This document shows, piece by piece, positions 18,778 through 28,055 of a DNA stretch of 59,742 bases (the first letter of the stretch is position 1; every line of letters starts with the position of its first letter). A model generated the notes under the pieces. The model had not been told where the DNA came from, made no database searches, and saw nothing but the letters and a program-made list of their open reading frames with translations. Made by a program: the position numbers and the translations under genes. The stretch lies in NCBI GenBank assembly GCA_026713485.1, contig JAPOOK010000064.1, positions 1 to 59,742 of the forward strand. The letters run 5' to 3'. The DNA is from Chloroflexota bacterium. GTDB lineage: Bacteria; Chloroflexota; Dehalococcoidia; UBA6926.

Positions 18778-19814
18778 TCGCGCTCCAGTTCGAGGATGAT
18801 GCGGTCGCCGTCCGGCGGCCGTTCTTCAATCGTGCCAACCTGAGCACTACCCTCCATCACGGACATCACCATCGACGCGTCCTGCGGGCGCACAACGGCG
18901 ATCATCCCCATGCCCATGTTGAACACGTCATACATCTCCGCCCGTGAGATTTCGCCGCGGCTGCTGATGAGCCGAAAGATGGGAGGCACATCCCACGCGC
19001 CGCAGTCGACAACGGCCCGCAGGTTGTCCGGCAGGACGCGCGGCACATTTTCCGCATAGCCGCCGCCCGTGATATGCGCGAGCCCACGGACACGCCGCCG
19101 CATCGGTTTCAGTTCCCGGTAATAGGGCCGATGAACTGCCAACAACGCCTCGGCGAGGGTCTCACCGCCAAGTTCGGGCGGTTTTTCGTCAAGATTCTCG
19201 GGGTGATCGTCAAGGTCAAAGACACGGCGGGCCAGCGAGTAGCCGTTGGTGTGGAGTCCGGTGGAGGGCAGGCCGACCAGGACATCGCCCGCACGGATGC
19301 CGGTCCCGTCAATGAGGTCCCATCGCTCCACCGCGCCGACAATGAATCCGGCGACATCATAGTGGCCTTCACGGTACGTTCCGGGCATCTCGGCAGTTTC
19401 GCCCCCGATGAGGGCAATGCCGGCAGCACTGCACGCCTCTGCCATTCCGCGCACGATGTCAGCCGCGTCCTGCGGATTGAGGTTGTCAGTTGCAATGTAG
19501 TCCAGGAAGAAGAGCGGATCGGCGCCTTGCACCCAGATATCGTTGATGCAGTGATTCACCAGGTCTGCGCCGATGCTTGCGAACGACCCGGCCTGCTTGG
19601 CGATGTTGATCTTGGTTCCAACTCCGTCCGTGCTGGCAACGAGTATCGGCTCACGGTAGGAATCAAGTCGGAAGAGGCCGCCAAAGCCGCCGATGTCACC
19701 CAGAACACGGCTGTTGTACGTGGACTGGGCAAACGGGCGCATCAGGCGCACCGCCTCCTGCCCTGCGCCGATGTTCACACCGGCTGCCGCGTAGCTTGAC
19801 TCTGAATCAGACAC
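18774..19814 (-). CDS. purM: Phosphoribosylformylglycinamidine cyclo-ligase PurM (AIR synthetase)
   Basis: A 346-residue enzyme converting FGAM to AIR with ATP. Visible marks are SSYAAAGVNIGAGQEAV at the N-terminus, STDGVGTKINIAKQAG, FFLDYIATDNL, ALIGGETAEMPGTY and the C-terminal FNMGMGM. A longer open frame extends upstream to 20120, but that part is low-complexity sequence antisense-frame to purF. The GTG at 19814, giving the standard family length, is the likely start. It overlaps the purF stop by 8 bases (GTGTCTGA), and its own stop overlaps purH. Confidence 0.95.
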   Translation of the reverse strand: MSDSESSYAAAGVNIGAGQEAVRLMRPFAQSTYNSRVLGDIGGFGGLFRLDSYREPILVASTDGVGTKINIAKQAGSFASIGADLVNHCINDIWVQGADPLFFLDYIATDNLNPQDAADIVRGMAEACSAAGIALIGGETAEMPGTYREGHYDVAGFIVGAVERWDLIDGTGIRAGDVLVGLPSTGLHTNGYSLARRVFDLDDHPENLDEKPPELGGETLAEALLAVHRPYYRELKPMRRRVRGLAHITGGGYAENVPRVLPDNLRAVVDCGAWDVPPIFRLISSRGEISRAEMYDVFNMGMGMIAVVRPQDASMVMSVMEGSAQVGTIEERPPDGDRIILELERE

Positions 19815-21228
19815 GCAGGGGGAGCCGCTCCAGCGCGAATTTATCAAGCTCAACCTGGACGGGCACTGTGTATTCACCCGTGAAACAGGCCGTGCAGAAT
19901 CCCGGGCCCTCCTGAGCGACGGAACGGTACAGGCTCGGAACATCAAGGAATCCGAGGCTGTCGACACCAAGCTCGTCTCGTATTTCTTCAACGCTGCGGT
20001 CGGACGCAAGTAATTCTGCGCGATTCGGCATATCGATGCCGTAGTGGCAGGGGTAGCGGATGGGAGGCGCGCAGACGCGAAGATGGATTTCCTTCGCCCC
20101 GGCACTGCGGAGCAGGTCAATCAGGTGCCGCGTGGTCGTGCCGCGCACAATGCTGTCATCCACAATGATGAGGCGCTTGCCTTCAATGACCTCACGCAAG
20201 GGGGTCAGCTTGAGGCGGACACCTTCGTCGCGGAGGCGTTGATCGGGCTGAATGAAGGTACGACCAACGTAGCGGTTCTTGACCAGCGTCTCGTAGAAGG
20301 GGATGCCGGAGCCGTGCGCGTAGCCGATGCCAGCGGCGTTGGCGGAGTCAGGAACAGCGCTGACGATGTCCGCCTCAACGGGGTGCATCCGCGCCAACTC
20401 CTTGCCCATCGCCTCACGGCTCAGGTAGACGCGCCGGCCCTCAAGGACGGAGTCGGGGCGGGAGAAATAGATGTGCTCAAATATGCAGAGGGAACGCTTC
20501 TCCTGGCGTCCGAACGTGGAATGGACTCCGGTTGAGTCGATACGGACAATCTCGCCCGGCTCCACATCCCGAACGAATTCCGCGGCGACATTTTCCAGAG
20601 CGCAGGTCTCGGAGGCGGCCATCCAGCCGGACTCGCCGACGCGCCCGAGGCTCAATGGGCGGAATCCGTGCGGATCCCGAACAGCATAGACGGCGTCCTT
20701 GGTGAGGATGGTGAGGCTGTACGCGCCCTCAAGGCGCAGCATTGCTGCCGCGATTTTCTCCTCCCATGTTTCACCCGGGAGGACAGCGATGAGTTGGGCG
20801 ATGACTTCGGAGTCGGTTGTTGTCACGAATTGCGCGCCGAGCTCAAGGGCCTCTTGTCGGAGGAGTTCAGCGTTGACGACGTTGCCGTTGTGCGCGATGA
20901 GAACTTCGCCAAGAGGGCCGTTGGCGGGGATTGGCTGCGCGTTAGCAAGGGTGGAACTGCCAGTGGTGGAGTACCGGGTGTGACCGATGGCCAGGCTGCC
21001 GGGGATGACGTTCAGCGTGTGCTCATCAAAGACGCGGTTGACGAGGCCAAGCCCACGGTAGAGGTGGAGTTCCTGATTGTCGTCAGACGCGGCGATACCG
21101 GCGCTTTCCTGGCCGCGGTGCTGGAGGGAGAAGATACCGAAAAAGGCTGCCCGCGCGGCATCTCCGCCCGGTAGGTAGATGCCAACGACGCCGCAAGCGT
21201 CGTGCAACTTGTCGTCGTCCACTCTCAC
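19807..21228 (-). CDS. purF: Amidophosphoribosyltransferase PurF (Fe-S type)
   Basis: A 473-residue enzyme of the first committed purine step. The Ntn glutaminase nucleophile is C12 in HDACGVVGIY, so an 11-residue propeptide must be removed as in Bacillus subtilis PurF. The PRPP loop is IIVDDSIVRGTTT. The C-terminal CTACFTGEY and an upstream Cys in the PPIRYPCHYG region are the ligands of the 4Fe-4S cluster found in the oxygen-sensitive B. subtilis class. It starts at GTG and heads the purF-M-H operon on this strand. Confidence 0.97.
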   Translation of the reverse strand: MRVDDDKLHDACGVVGIYLPGGDAARAAFFGIFSLQHRGQESAGIAASDDNQELHLYRGLGLVNRVFDEHTLNVIPGSLAIGHTRYSTTGSSTLANAQPIPANGPLGEVLIAHNGNVVNAELLRQEALELGAQFVTTTDSEVIAQLIAVLPGETWEEKIAAAMLRLEGAYSLTILTKDAVYAVRDPHGFRPLSLGRVGESGWMAASETCALENVAAEFVRDVEPGEIVRIDSTGVHSTFGRQEKRSLCIFEHIYFSRPDSVLEGRRVYLSREAMGKELARMHPVEADIVSAVPDSANAAGIGYAHGSGIPFYETLVKNRYVGRTFIQPDQRLRDEGVRLKLTPLREVIEGKRLIIVDDSIVRGTTTRHLIDLLRSAGAKEIHLRVCAPPIRYPCHYGIDMPNRAELLASDRSVEEIRDELGVDSLGFLDVPSLYRSVAQEGPGFCTACFTGEYTVPVQVELDKFALERLPLRV

Positions 21229-21378
21229 CTACCGGTGAACATCAGGTCCGGCTCCCCGGGCACTGCCTTTGTAAACAAGATTAAGGATACCAAATCTCAG
21301 CACAGCCCGCACCCTAAGAGCTGCTGATTTGACGGTGTTTCAGGCTGGCGTGGTGGCGCAAGTCGAGGACTCTCCGCG

Positions 21379-22575
21379 TTAGCCCGAAACGCTGGCGATG
21401 GCATCCTCCAGGATGGCAACGCCCTTGTCCATGTCCTCGTCCGTCAGCGTGAGAGGCGGCATGAGGCGGAGGGCATTGGGCCGCACGCGATTGACCAGCA
21501 TGCCGCGCTCAAGGCAGGCGGTTAGCAGATCGCCCGCGATCTCCTCTGTGAATTGCACGGCAGCCAGCAGGCCCATGCCCCGCACCTCGGCAATCGAGGA
21601 ATGGCGGTCTGCAAGGCCCTTGAGGGCACTGAGCAGTCTTTCGCCGGAGGCCTGGACACGTCCGGGGATATCCTCTGCCAATACAGTGCGGATGACAGCC
21701 AGCGCAGCGGCAGTTGTCAGGACGTTTCCGCCGTATGTGGATCCGTGATCCCCGTAGGTGAGGGCGTCTGCGTGAGTCTTCGTCAGGAACGCGCCGATCG
21801 GCACACCACCGCCGAGCCCCTTCGCCAAAGACATTACGTCCGGCTCTACTCCGAATGCCTGGTAGCCGAAGAGGTGGCCGAGTCTGCCCACACCCGTCTG
21901 CACTTCATCCAGGATCATCAGCAGGTTGTTCTCATCGCACCATGCGCGGACGGCGCGCAAATAGTCGGGATCGGGAACGTTGACGCCGCCCTCTCCCTGC
22001 ACCGGTTCCAACATCACGGCGACGGTGCGCTCCGTTGTGGCCTCGCGAATGGCGGCCATGTCATTGAACGGGACGTGAACAAAGCCGGGGGAGAGCGGCT
22101 TGAATCCTTCCTGGTAGTGGGGCTGTCCCGTGGCTGCAACGGTGGTCATCGTGCGGCCGTGGAATGACTCAAGGGCGGTGATGATCTCATACGCGCCGTC
22201 CTTGTGGAGCGCGCCGTAGCGGCGGGCAACCTTGATCGCACCCTCAACGGCCTCCGCACCGCTGTTGCAGAAGAAGACGCGGTCCATGCAGGAGTTCTCA
22301 ATTAGCAGCTGGGCGAGTTCGATCTGAGGGACGGTGTAGAAGGCGTTTGAGGTCTGGATGAGCGTAGCGGCCTGTTCGGCGATTGCCTCCACCATTGCGG
22401 GATGCGAGTGGCCGAGCGTGGCCGTGGCCCAGCCGCCAACGAAGTCGAGGTACTCGCGCCCCTGATCGTCCCAGACGGTGCTGTCCTTGCCACGCACGAG
22501 TGTGACGGGCACGCGGCGAACCGTCTGCATGTAATAGTCGGACTCTACCTGCTGCCAGTCTTTGGCTGTGCTCAT
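21379..22575 (-). CDS. argD: Acetylornithine aminotransferase ArgD
   Basis: A 398-residue class-III PLP aminotransferase. It contains DFVGGWATATLGHSHP, FFCNSGAEAVEGAIKVAR, ESFHGRT, the PLP Asp in LILDEVQTGVGR-like LMILDEVQTGVGRLG, and the Schiff-base Lys in SLAKGLGGGVPIGA. It converts N-acetylglutamate semialdehyde to N-acetylornithine; succinyl-DAP or GABA aminotransferase activity is a family alternative. The same strand carries argB and argJ 3-5 kb upstream, which supports ArgD. A plus-strand cupin gene interrupts the group. Confidence 0.92.
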   Translation of the reverse strand: MSTAKDWQQVESDYYMQTVRRVPVTLVRGKDSTVWDDQGREYLDFVGGWATATLGHSHPAMVEAIAEQAATLIQTSNAFYTVPQIELAQLLIENSCMDRVFFCNSGAEAVEGAIKVARRYGALHKDGAYEIITALESFHGRTMTTVAATGQPHYQEGFKPLSPGFVHVPFNDMAAIREATTERTVAVMLEPVQGEGGVNVPDPDYLRAVRAWCDENNLLMILDEVQTGVGRLGHLFGYQAFGVEPDVMSLAKGLGGGVPIGAFLTKTHADALTYGDHGSTYGGNVLTTAAALAVIRTVLAEDIPGRVQASGERLLSALKGLADRHSSIAEVRGMGLLAAVQFTEEIAGDLLTACLERGMLVNRVRPNALRLMPPLTLTDEDMDKGVAILEDAIASVSG

Positions 22576-22699
22576 ATGATTCGCTCCATTGCCGTCAGTG
22601 GATACAAAAGAGGCCGTGAATGCCCCTTACATGGTTTCCGTATAAACTATCGTACTGCTTAGGGGCGCAAGCTGATAGGGCGCGGCCGATGGGGGAGCC

Positions 22700-23077
22700 A
22701 TGACGGAATCAAAACTCAATGAGCCATTCAGCCTTTTCAACACGAGCGCGTTGCTCGGTGACAATCTAAGGGTCTCGGCGCTCGATTCCGGTGACAGCGC
22801 AGCCGACGGGTGGACTGTGGGTGTGCAGCACATCGCCGAGTCGTGGGCAGAGTGGCGGCGTCATCCCAATGGCGACGCGTTCCTGTTTCTGCTTTGGGGC
22901 GCGGCAATTGTCCTGACTACCAACGACACCGCAGAAGAATCAGCCATGAATGACCTCAAGGCAGCCAGCGCGTTCATCGTGCCGTCGGGAACGTGGTACC
23001 GGGTGATGGTGGAAGAGCCGGCAAACCTGCTGACGGCTGTGCGGGCGGATGGGGCAGAGAATCAGCCTGCTAGTTAG
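22700..23077 (+). CDS. Small cupin-like protein
   Basis: A 125-residue single-domain protein with the spacing of a cupin barrel: a first half ending in GDAFLFLLWGAAIVL (the second-strand region where metal-binding cupins have GxHxH) and a second half with ASAFIVPSGTWYRVMVEEPANLLTA. The metal-binding His residues appear to be missing, so it may bind a ligand without a metal. It starts after a GGGGGAG site, divergent from argD, and converges on the UPF0182 gene with 2 bases between stops. The role is unknown. Confidence 0.65.
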   Translation: MTESKLNEPFSLFNTSALLGDNLRVSALDSGDSAADGWTVGVQHIAESWAEWRRHPNGDAFLFLLWGAAIVLTTNDTAEESAMNDLKAASAFIVPSGTWYRVMVEEPANLLTAVRADGAENQPAS

Positions 23078-23079
23078 CC

Positions 23080-25827
23080 CTACGCCGCTCTGTCTTCCTC
23101 TTCTTCCAGGGCTTCGTCTATCGTTCGAGAGATGTCCTCGATCTGCCGTGTTAGTTCGACAGCGGAATCCCGAATATCCTCCAACTCCTCGCGCAGTCGC
23201 TCAATCACAGTCAGCGGTGTAATGCCGTCATCAGCGGTTTGCGGTCGTGTCTCTCGGATCGCCGTCGTGCCGCCCTGTCTCGCAAGCAGGTTATTCAGCG
23301 ACTGACTCAGGGAGGGGAGCATGACTGGTTCTTCGCCCTGTTGGACAAGAACGACGCGCGTCAGCTGCGGGTATTCAATGTCCTCCGCCTTGAGGTAAAT
23401 CGGCTCTGCGTAGATGATGTTGTCGCCAACCGGAATGACGAGCAGGTTCCCTCGCAAGACGTTCGACCCGGCCTGGTCCCACAACGTGAACTGCTGCGAG
23501 ATATCCGGGTTCGTCGTGATACGGGCCTCAACCTGTTGCGGACCGTCTATCTGTCGCTCCTTCGGGAACGTATAGGCAATGAGCGAGCCATAGTTCTCAT
23601 CGTCATTGCGGGCAGCAAGCCATCCAACGAGGTTCGGTTTGCCGTCCGGGGTGAACGGCATGATCAGCACGAATTCCTCCTGGTCCTCACCCGGAAGACC
23701 CATGATGAGGTAGTAGGGCTCCATGACCTGTGCCTGGTCGCTGAAGAACAGCTCGAGCGGGAAGTTCCAGAGGTCTTCCTGGTTATAGAAGACTTGCGGG
23801 TCAGTCATGTGGAACTTGAGGTACTTGTCCGCCTGGATTGTGAAGAAGTCCTCCGGGTAGCGCAAGTGGGAGCGCAGTGCTTCCGGCATCTCGCTCATCG
23901 GCTTGAACAAGTCCGGGAAAACGCTCTCATATGTCCTGATGATGCCGTCCGAATCGTCTGCGATATAGAGGTCAACGGACCCGTCATAGGCGTTGATAAC
24001 GGCCTTGACGCTGTTTCGGATGTAGTTGAAGCCGCTCGGCGACGGTTCCGAGTAGGGGAATCGATCACTGATTGTGTAAGCGTCCTGGACCCAGTACAGC
24101 TTGCCATCAGCCACGACGACGTAGGGATCGGAATCAAGCGCGAGGAACGGCGCGAGATGGCCGACACGTTCCTGGATATCCCGGAAATACAGGATCTGGC
24201 TTTCGTCTGTGATTGCGCCGGTGATCAGGATGTTGAGGTCAGTGAAGCGCCACGCAAAGAGGACGCGGGACAGGAAGCCGCTGATCGAGACGCCTTCGCC
24301 TTCGTAGGAAAGGTAGACCGGTCCGGCATCTGTCGGATGGTCGAATTCAGGAGTCGTGCTGCGCACAATGACCCAATCGTCCGTCGCCTCGCCAAAGTAG
24401 ACCTGCGGCACATCGACGTGAGGCGCGCCAGTGACGGGCTCCGGCGGGATGTCCTGCAGGAAGAACTCCGGCAACCCGTCCTGGGTGAACTCAGTAACGG
24501 GGCTCATTGCCGCGCCATAGCCGTGTGTGTATTGCAGCCGCTCGTTGACCCACGTCTGTGCCTGCGGGTCCAGCTGCGACTGCACCAGTTCCCTTGTGCC
24601 GACCATCACTTGCCGATAGTCGCCATCGATGGTGTAGCGGTCGATATCAATATCAAGGAACGAGTATTGGAGTCGGAAGAATTGGATCTGATTGTAGACA
24701 TCACGGAGCGGCCTGTGATCCCAGAGGCGGATGTTTTCGAACGTGCCCGGGTTGTCATCCACAATTTCATGGGTGATGCTCTCCGGACTTGAATCGTATG
24801 GCTGCTCCTCGATGCGATTGAGAGCAAACCCCTCCCTCGTCATCTCGATGCTGCGTTCAATATAGGTCTGCTCCCGCTCAAACTCATTCGGCTGAACCTG
24901 GAAACGCTGCACGGCTGCAGGAAGGAGTCCAGTACCGATGGTCAGTGCAAGGAACCAGATGCCAATTGCGCCCAGCGGAAGGGCCTGCCAGCGCAGGAAA
25001 ACGTTGGCGGCAAGAGCGATGGAGACGAGGATGCTGATGAAAATGAGAATGCGCAAGGCCGGCTGTCTGATGACGACATCCGTGTAGGCCGCGCCGTACG
25101 CTGCGCCACGCGCCGAATACAGAAGTTCCTGTAGGCTCAGCCAATATCCGATGGCAAGGAGCAGGAAGAAAATAATGCCGAGACCGGAGAGGTGGGCGCG
25201 CAGGGTTGGCGTCAGCGAGAACTGGAAGCCGCCAAGCGCGAAATTGATAGCGTAGATGCCCACGGCGAAGAGGGCGTTAACGATGACGACTCCAATTGCC
25301 CAGCCCTGCAGGAATCGATAGAAGGGCAGGTCAAACAGGTACGCGGAGACGTCGCGATTATAGAGCGGGTCTGTCAGGTTGAACATCTCCGCATTTGTAA
25401 ACCTCAGCGCCGTTTCCCAGTACCCGGACGCCGCCGCGCCAAAGACGATCGACAACAGAACACCGGCGACAATGAGGCCAATGATGACAAGCCGTCGTGC
25501 CCACGTGAGGGCCTCAAGAGGGATATTGAGCGCCGCCTCCGGCGAGATTCCCTTCGGCGAGAATCTCTGTGCCAAGTAGACGTTCGTGGCAAAAACCCCG
25601 GCGAAGACCACCGCCCCCAGCACGAACAGAGCAACGCGCGTTGTCAGGATGGTTGTAAAGACGGACAGGTAGCCCAGATTATCGAACCAGAGCCAGTCGA
25701 CATAGATGTTGGCCGCAATGGAGCCGCCGATCCAGAGGAGCAGCAGCGCACCGAGCGGAATGGCCCAGTTAAGGATTGATGAGAGGCGGGGGGGTTCCCG
25801 CCGTTCGAATTCGTCCAGAAAGCTCAC
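23080..25827 (-). CDS. UPF0182 family large membrane protein
   Basis: A 915-residue protein of UPF0182 (COG1615), found in actinobacteria, cyanobacteria and Chloroflexota, function unknown. About seven hydrophobic helices occupy residues 15-300, after which a large extracytoplasmic region follows with typical pieces such as YDSSPESITHEIVDDNPGT, LWDHRPLRDVYNQIQ and YTHGYGAAMSPV. The last 60 residues are a charged coiled coil ending in EEEEDRAA. Its ATG overlaps the argB stop (ATGA), so the two are translationally coupled. Confidence 0.95.
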   Translation of the reverse strand: MSFLDEFERREPPRLSSILNWAIPLGALLLLWIGGSIAANIYVDWLWFDNLGYLSVFTTILTTRVALFVLGAVVFAGVFATNVYLAQRFSPKGISPEAALNIPLEALTWARRLVIIGLIVAGVLLSIVFGAAASGYWETALRFTNAEMFNLTDPLYNRDVSAYLFDLPFYRFLQGWAIGVVIVNALFAVGIYAINFALGGFQFSLTPTLRAHLSGLGIIFFLLLAIGYWLSLQELLYSARGAAYGAAYTDVVIRQPALRILIFISILVSIALAANVFLRWQALPLGAIGIWFLALTIGTGLLPAAVQRFQVQPNEFEREQTYIERSIEMTREGFALNRIEEQPYDSSPESITHEIVDDNPGTFENIRLWDHRPLRDVYNQIQFFRLQYSFLDIDIDRYTIDGDYRQVMVGTRELVQSQLDPQAQTWVNERLQYTHGYGAAMSPVTEFTQDGLPEFFLQDIPPEPVTGAPHVDVPQVYFGEATDDWVIVRSTTPEFDHPTDAGPVYLSYEGEGVSISGFLSRVLFAWRFTDLNILITGAITDESQILYFRDIQERVGHLAPFLALDSDPYVVVADGKLYWVQDAYTISDRFPYSEPSPSGFNYIRNSVKAVINAYDGSVDLYIADDSDGIIRTYESVFPDLFKPMSEMPEALRSHLRYPEDFFTIQADKYLKFHMTDPQVFYNQEDLWNFPLELFFSDQAQVMEPYYLIMGLPGEDQEEFVLIMPFTPDGKPNLVGWLAARNDDENYGSLIAYTFPKERQIDGPQQVEARITTNPDISQQFTLWDQAGSNVLRGNLLVIPVGDNIIYAEPIYLKAEDIEYPQLTRVVLVQQGEEPVMLPSLSQSLNNLLARQGGTTAIRETRPQTADDGITPLTVIERLREELEDIRDSAVELTRQIEDISRTIDEALEEEEDRAA

Positions 25828-26633
25828 GCCATTGCTCCCGCCGTTTCGGCCGGTTCAGTTTCTCGCACGATGCGTGTTCCAATGTTGTGTTCAAGCGCGT
25901 CACGCAGCGCATTTGGAACACGGCCGTCAATGATCTGCGCTGTTTGCGCATGGGCAAGGGCGTTAAGGCAGGCCGTCACTTTGGGGATCATGCCGCCGGT
26001 GATGACGCCGGCGTCTATCAACTCCCGCACACGCGCTTCTGTCAGAGTGGTGAGGAGTTCTCCGTCCGCGCCCAACACGCCGGGCACGTCCGTCATGAAG
26101 ATGACGCGATCCGCCTCAAGCGCGCCGGCGAGCGCACCGGCCACGGAGTCCGCATTGACGTTCAGCAGCCTGCCTTTGTCATTCGCGTCTACAGAGACGG
26201 GTGAGAAGACGGGGATGAAATCATGGTGGAGCAGGCCGACAATTAGATCCGTCTGGACGGATGCCACCTCGCCCACGCGGCCAAGCTCAGGGTTTTTGAC
26301 TTCGGCTGCGATGACCGCTCCGTCTGCGCCCGTCAGGCCGACGCCGCGTCCGCCTGCCTCTCCAATGGCCGCCACGATACGTGTGTTGACCAGGCCACAG
26401 AGGACCGCCGTGACGACGTCTAATGCCTCATCGCTCGTGACACGGAGGCCACGGACGAAGGTGGACTCGACACCAGCCTGGTCGAGCCACTGGGAGATCA
26501 AAGGGCCACCACCGTGGACGACGACAGGCCAGACACCCTGCCGCTGCACGGCCACGAGATCCCGAAACGTGGTGTCTTCGGGTCCAAGGGCGTTGCCGCC
26601 GATCTTGACAACGATGCGCGCGTTTTCTTGCAT
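25824..26633 (-). CDS. argB: Acetylglutamate kinase ArgB
   Basis: A 269-residue amino-acid kinase that phosphorylates N-acetyl-L-glutamate. VVKIGGNAL at 8-16 holds the ATP-site Lys, VVHGGGPLISQWL binds substrate, and VNADSVAGALAGAL and TDVPGVLG are the later family motifs. The C-terminal GTRIVRE is typical. It lies 89 bases after argJ and overlaps the UPF0182 gene. No N-terminal Arg-sensing helix of the feedback-inhibited type is obvious. Confidence 0.96.
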   Translation of the reverse strand: MQENARIVVKIGGNALGPEDTTFRDLVAVQRQGVWPVVVHGGGPLISQWLDQAGVESTFVRGLRVTSDEALDVVTAVLCGLVNTRIVAAIGEAGGRGVGLTGADGAVIAAEVKNPELGRVGEVASVQTDLIVGLLHHDFIPVFSPVSVDANDKGRLLNVNADSVAGALAGALEADRVIFMTDVPGVLGADGELLTTLTEARVRELIDAGVITGGMIPKVTACLNALAHAQTAQIIDGRVPNALRDALEHNIGTRIVRETEPAETAGAMA

Positions 26634-26722
26634 TACTTTCCAGGCACGATTTGATATGGAAACAGCATTCAGACTACCAGAGTATCGAATACAGCGTAGG
26701 TATCAGGACGGTGCGCGGGGCG

Positions 26723-27934
26723 TCAGGTGGTGTATTCACCGTTGATGCGGACGTATTCGTAGGAAAAGTCGCACGTCCACGCGGTCGCGGAGCCGCCGCC
26801 AATTCCCATCTCCACATCAAAACGTACCTCTGTCTGCTTCATGCGCTCGACGGCTTCTTCTCTGTCAAAGGGCACGGCTTGTCCGTTCTCCAGAACACAG
26901 ATGTCATTGAAGTGCAGGGTCACACGGGATTCCTGCATCTCGACTCCGCTGCGCCCGAGCGCCATCATGACGCGTCCCCAGTTGGGATCATTGCCGAACA
27001 CGGCGGTCTTGACGAGGGGCGACGTGGAGATGACGCGGGCGGCCTGCCGGGCGTCATCATCGCTGAGGGCGCCGGTCACACTGATTTCGATCAACTTGGT
27101 TGCGCCCTCGCCGTCACGCACAATGGCCTTCGCAAGTTCCATCGAGACATGGGTGATTGCCTCTTCTATGAGTGCCTCATCTTCTCCACCGGTGATGGTC
27201 GCGTTGCCGGCCGCGCCGTTGGCAATAACGATGAATGTGTCATTTGTCGACGTATCGCCGTCCACGCTGATCACGTTGAATGAGCGGTTAGCAGCGCGCT
27301 GAACGATGCCGTTCAGGCAGTCCTGATCAATAGCGGCGTCCGTCGTGACGAATGCGAGCATTGTGGCCATATCGGGGTGGATCATGCCGGAACCCTTTGT
27401 TGCACCGGCAACAGTGATTGTTTGCCCGCCAATCTCCACCGTAACGGCGCTTTCCTTTGAGACGAGGTCCGTCGTCATGATTGCGAGTGCAAGGTCGTGG
27501 CCTGCATCATCAGCGAGTTCGACGGCCTCGATTCCGCGGCGCATCACGTCCATCGGCATGGGCACGCCAATGACGCCGGTACTGCAGACCAGGACTTCCT
27601 CGGGGCGCAGGCCCAGTTTTTCAGCGACCATCTGTGCCGAGGCGCGGGCGTCCGTCATGCCCTGCTCCCCAACAGCCGCATTTGCGTTTCCGCTGTTGAC
27701 GACGACTGCACGGGGGGCCGCCTGGCCGATATGCTCGCGGCTCAGGACGACAGGCGCCGCCGTAACTTTGTTCTTGGTGAACACCGCCGCGCCCGTCGTC
27801 TCGCCGTCGGCGGCGAGGATAGTTACGTCGAGCACGTCTTCCGGAGTGTCGGAGCGGATACCGGCATGCACCGCGCCGGTGCGAAAGCCGCGCGGCGAGG
27901 TGACGGAGCCGTTCTCAAGGGGTTTGACGGGCAT
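26723..27934 (-). CDS. argJ: Bifunctional ornithine acetyltransferase/N-acetylglutamate synthase ArgJ
   Basis: A 403-residue Ntn-type precursor. It self-cleaves at the Ala-Thr bond in GSGMIHPDMATML, producing alpha and beta chains with the new N-terminal Thr as nucleophile. Other motifs are NSGNANAAVGEQG, TGVIGVPMPMD and GNDPNWGRVMMALGRSG. It recycles the acetyl group from N-acetylornithine to glutamate, and in bifunctional forms also uses acetyl-CoA. It begins the arg genes on this strand, divergent from the molybdenum hydroxylase. Confidence 0.97.
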   Translation of the reverse strand: MPVKPLENGSVTSPRGFRTGAVHAGIRSDTPEDVLDVTILAADGETTGAAVFTKNKVTAAPVVLSREHIGQAAPRAVVVNSGNANAAVGEQGMTDARASAQMVAEKLGLRPEEVLVCSTGVIGVPMPMDVMRRGIEAVELADDAGHDLALAIMTTDLVSKESAVTVEIGGQTITVAGATKGSGMIHPDMATMLAFVTTDAAIDQDCLNGIVQRAANRSFNVISVDGDTSTNDTFIVIANGAAGNATITGGEDEALIEEAITHVSMELAKAIVRDGEGATKLIEISVTGALSDDDARQAARVISTSPLVKTAVFGNDPNWGRVMMALGRSGVEMQESRVTLHFNDICVLENGQAVPFDREEAVERMKQTEVRFDVEMGIGGGSATAWTCDFSYEYVRINGEYTT

Positions 27935-27959
27935 GGCGTTCGTATCTCCGGATGGACTG

Positions 27960-28015
27960 CTGTAATCAACTTACAGAGTCTACGATACATCGTACGGTTC
28001 CAGAGATTCCCGTAC
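27960..28015. promoter_or_regulatory. Inverted repeats in the argJ / Mo-hydroxylase divergent region
   Basis: Three short palindromes lie in the 121-base divergent gap: CTGTAA-N5-TTACAG (27960-27976), TACGAT-AC-ATCGTA (27981-27994) and GTACGG-N12-CCGTAC (27992-28015). Operator function is an inference. None matches an ArgR box that I would call with confidence. Confidence 0.35.
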
Positions 28016-28055
28016 CATAGTCAGAACTACTTCATTTCAATCGAGGTCAGGTCAT

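Noticed and set aside
19815..20120. N-terminal extension of purM
   Set aside because: It lies inside purF in another frame and is low-complexity; GTG 19814 gives the usual PurM length.
23239..24792. 517-codon plus-strand open frame opposite the UPF0182 gene
   Set aside because: Antisense to a recognised protein and without any motif; long antisense frames are common in GC-rich DNA.
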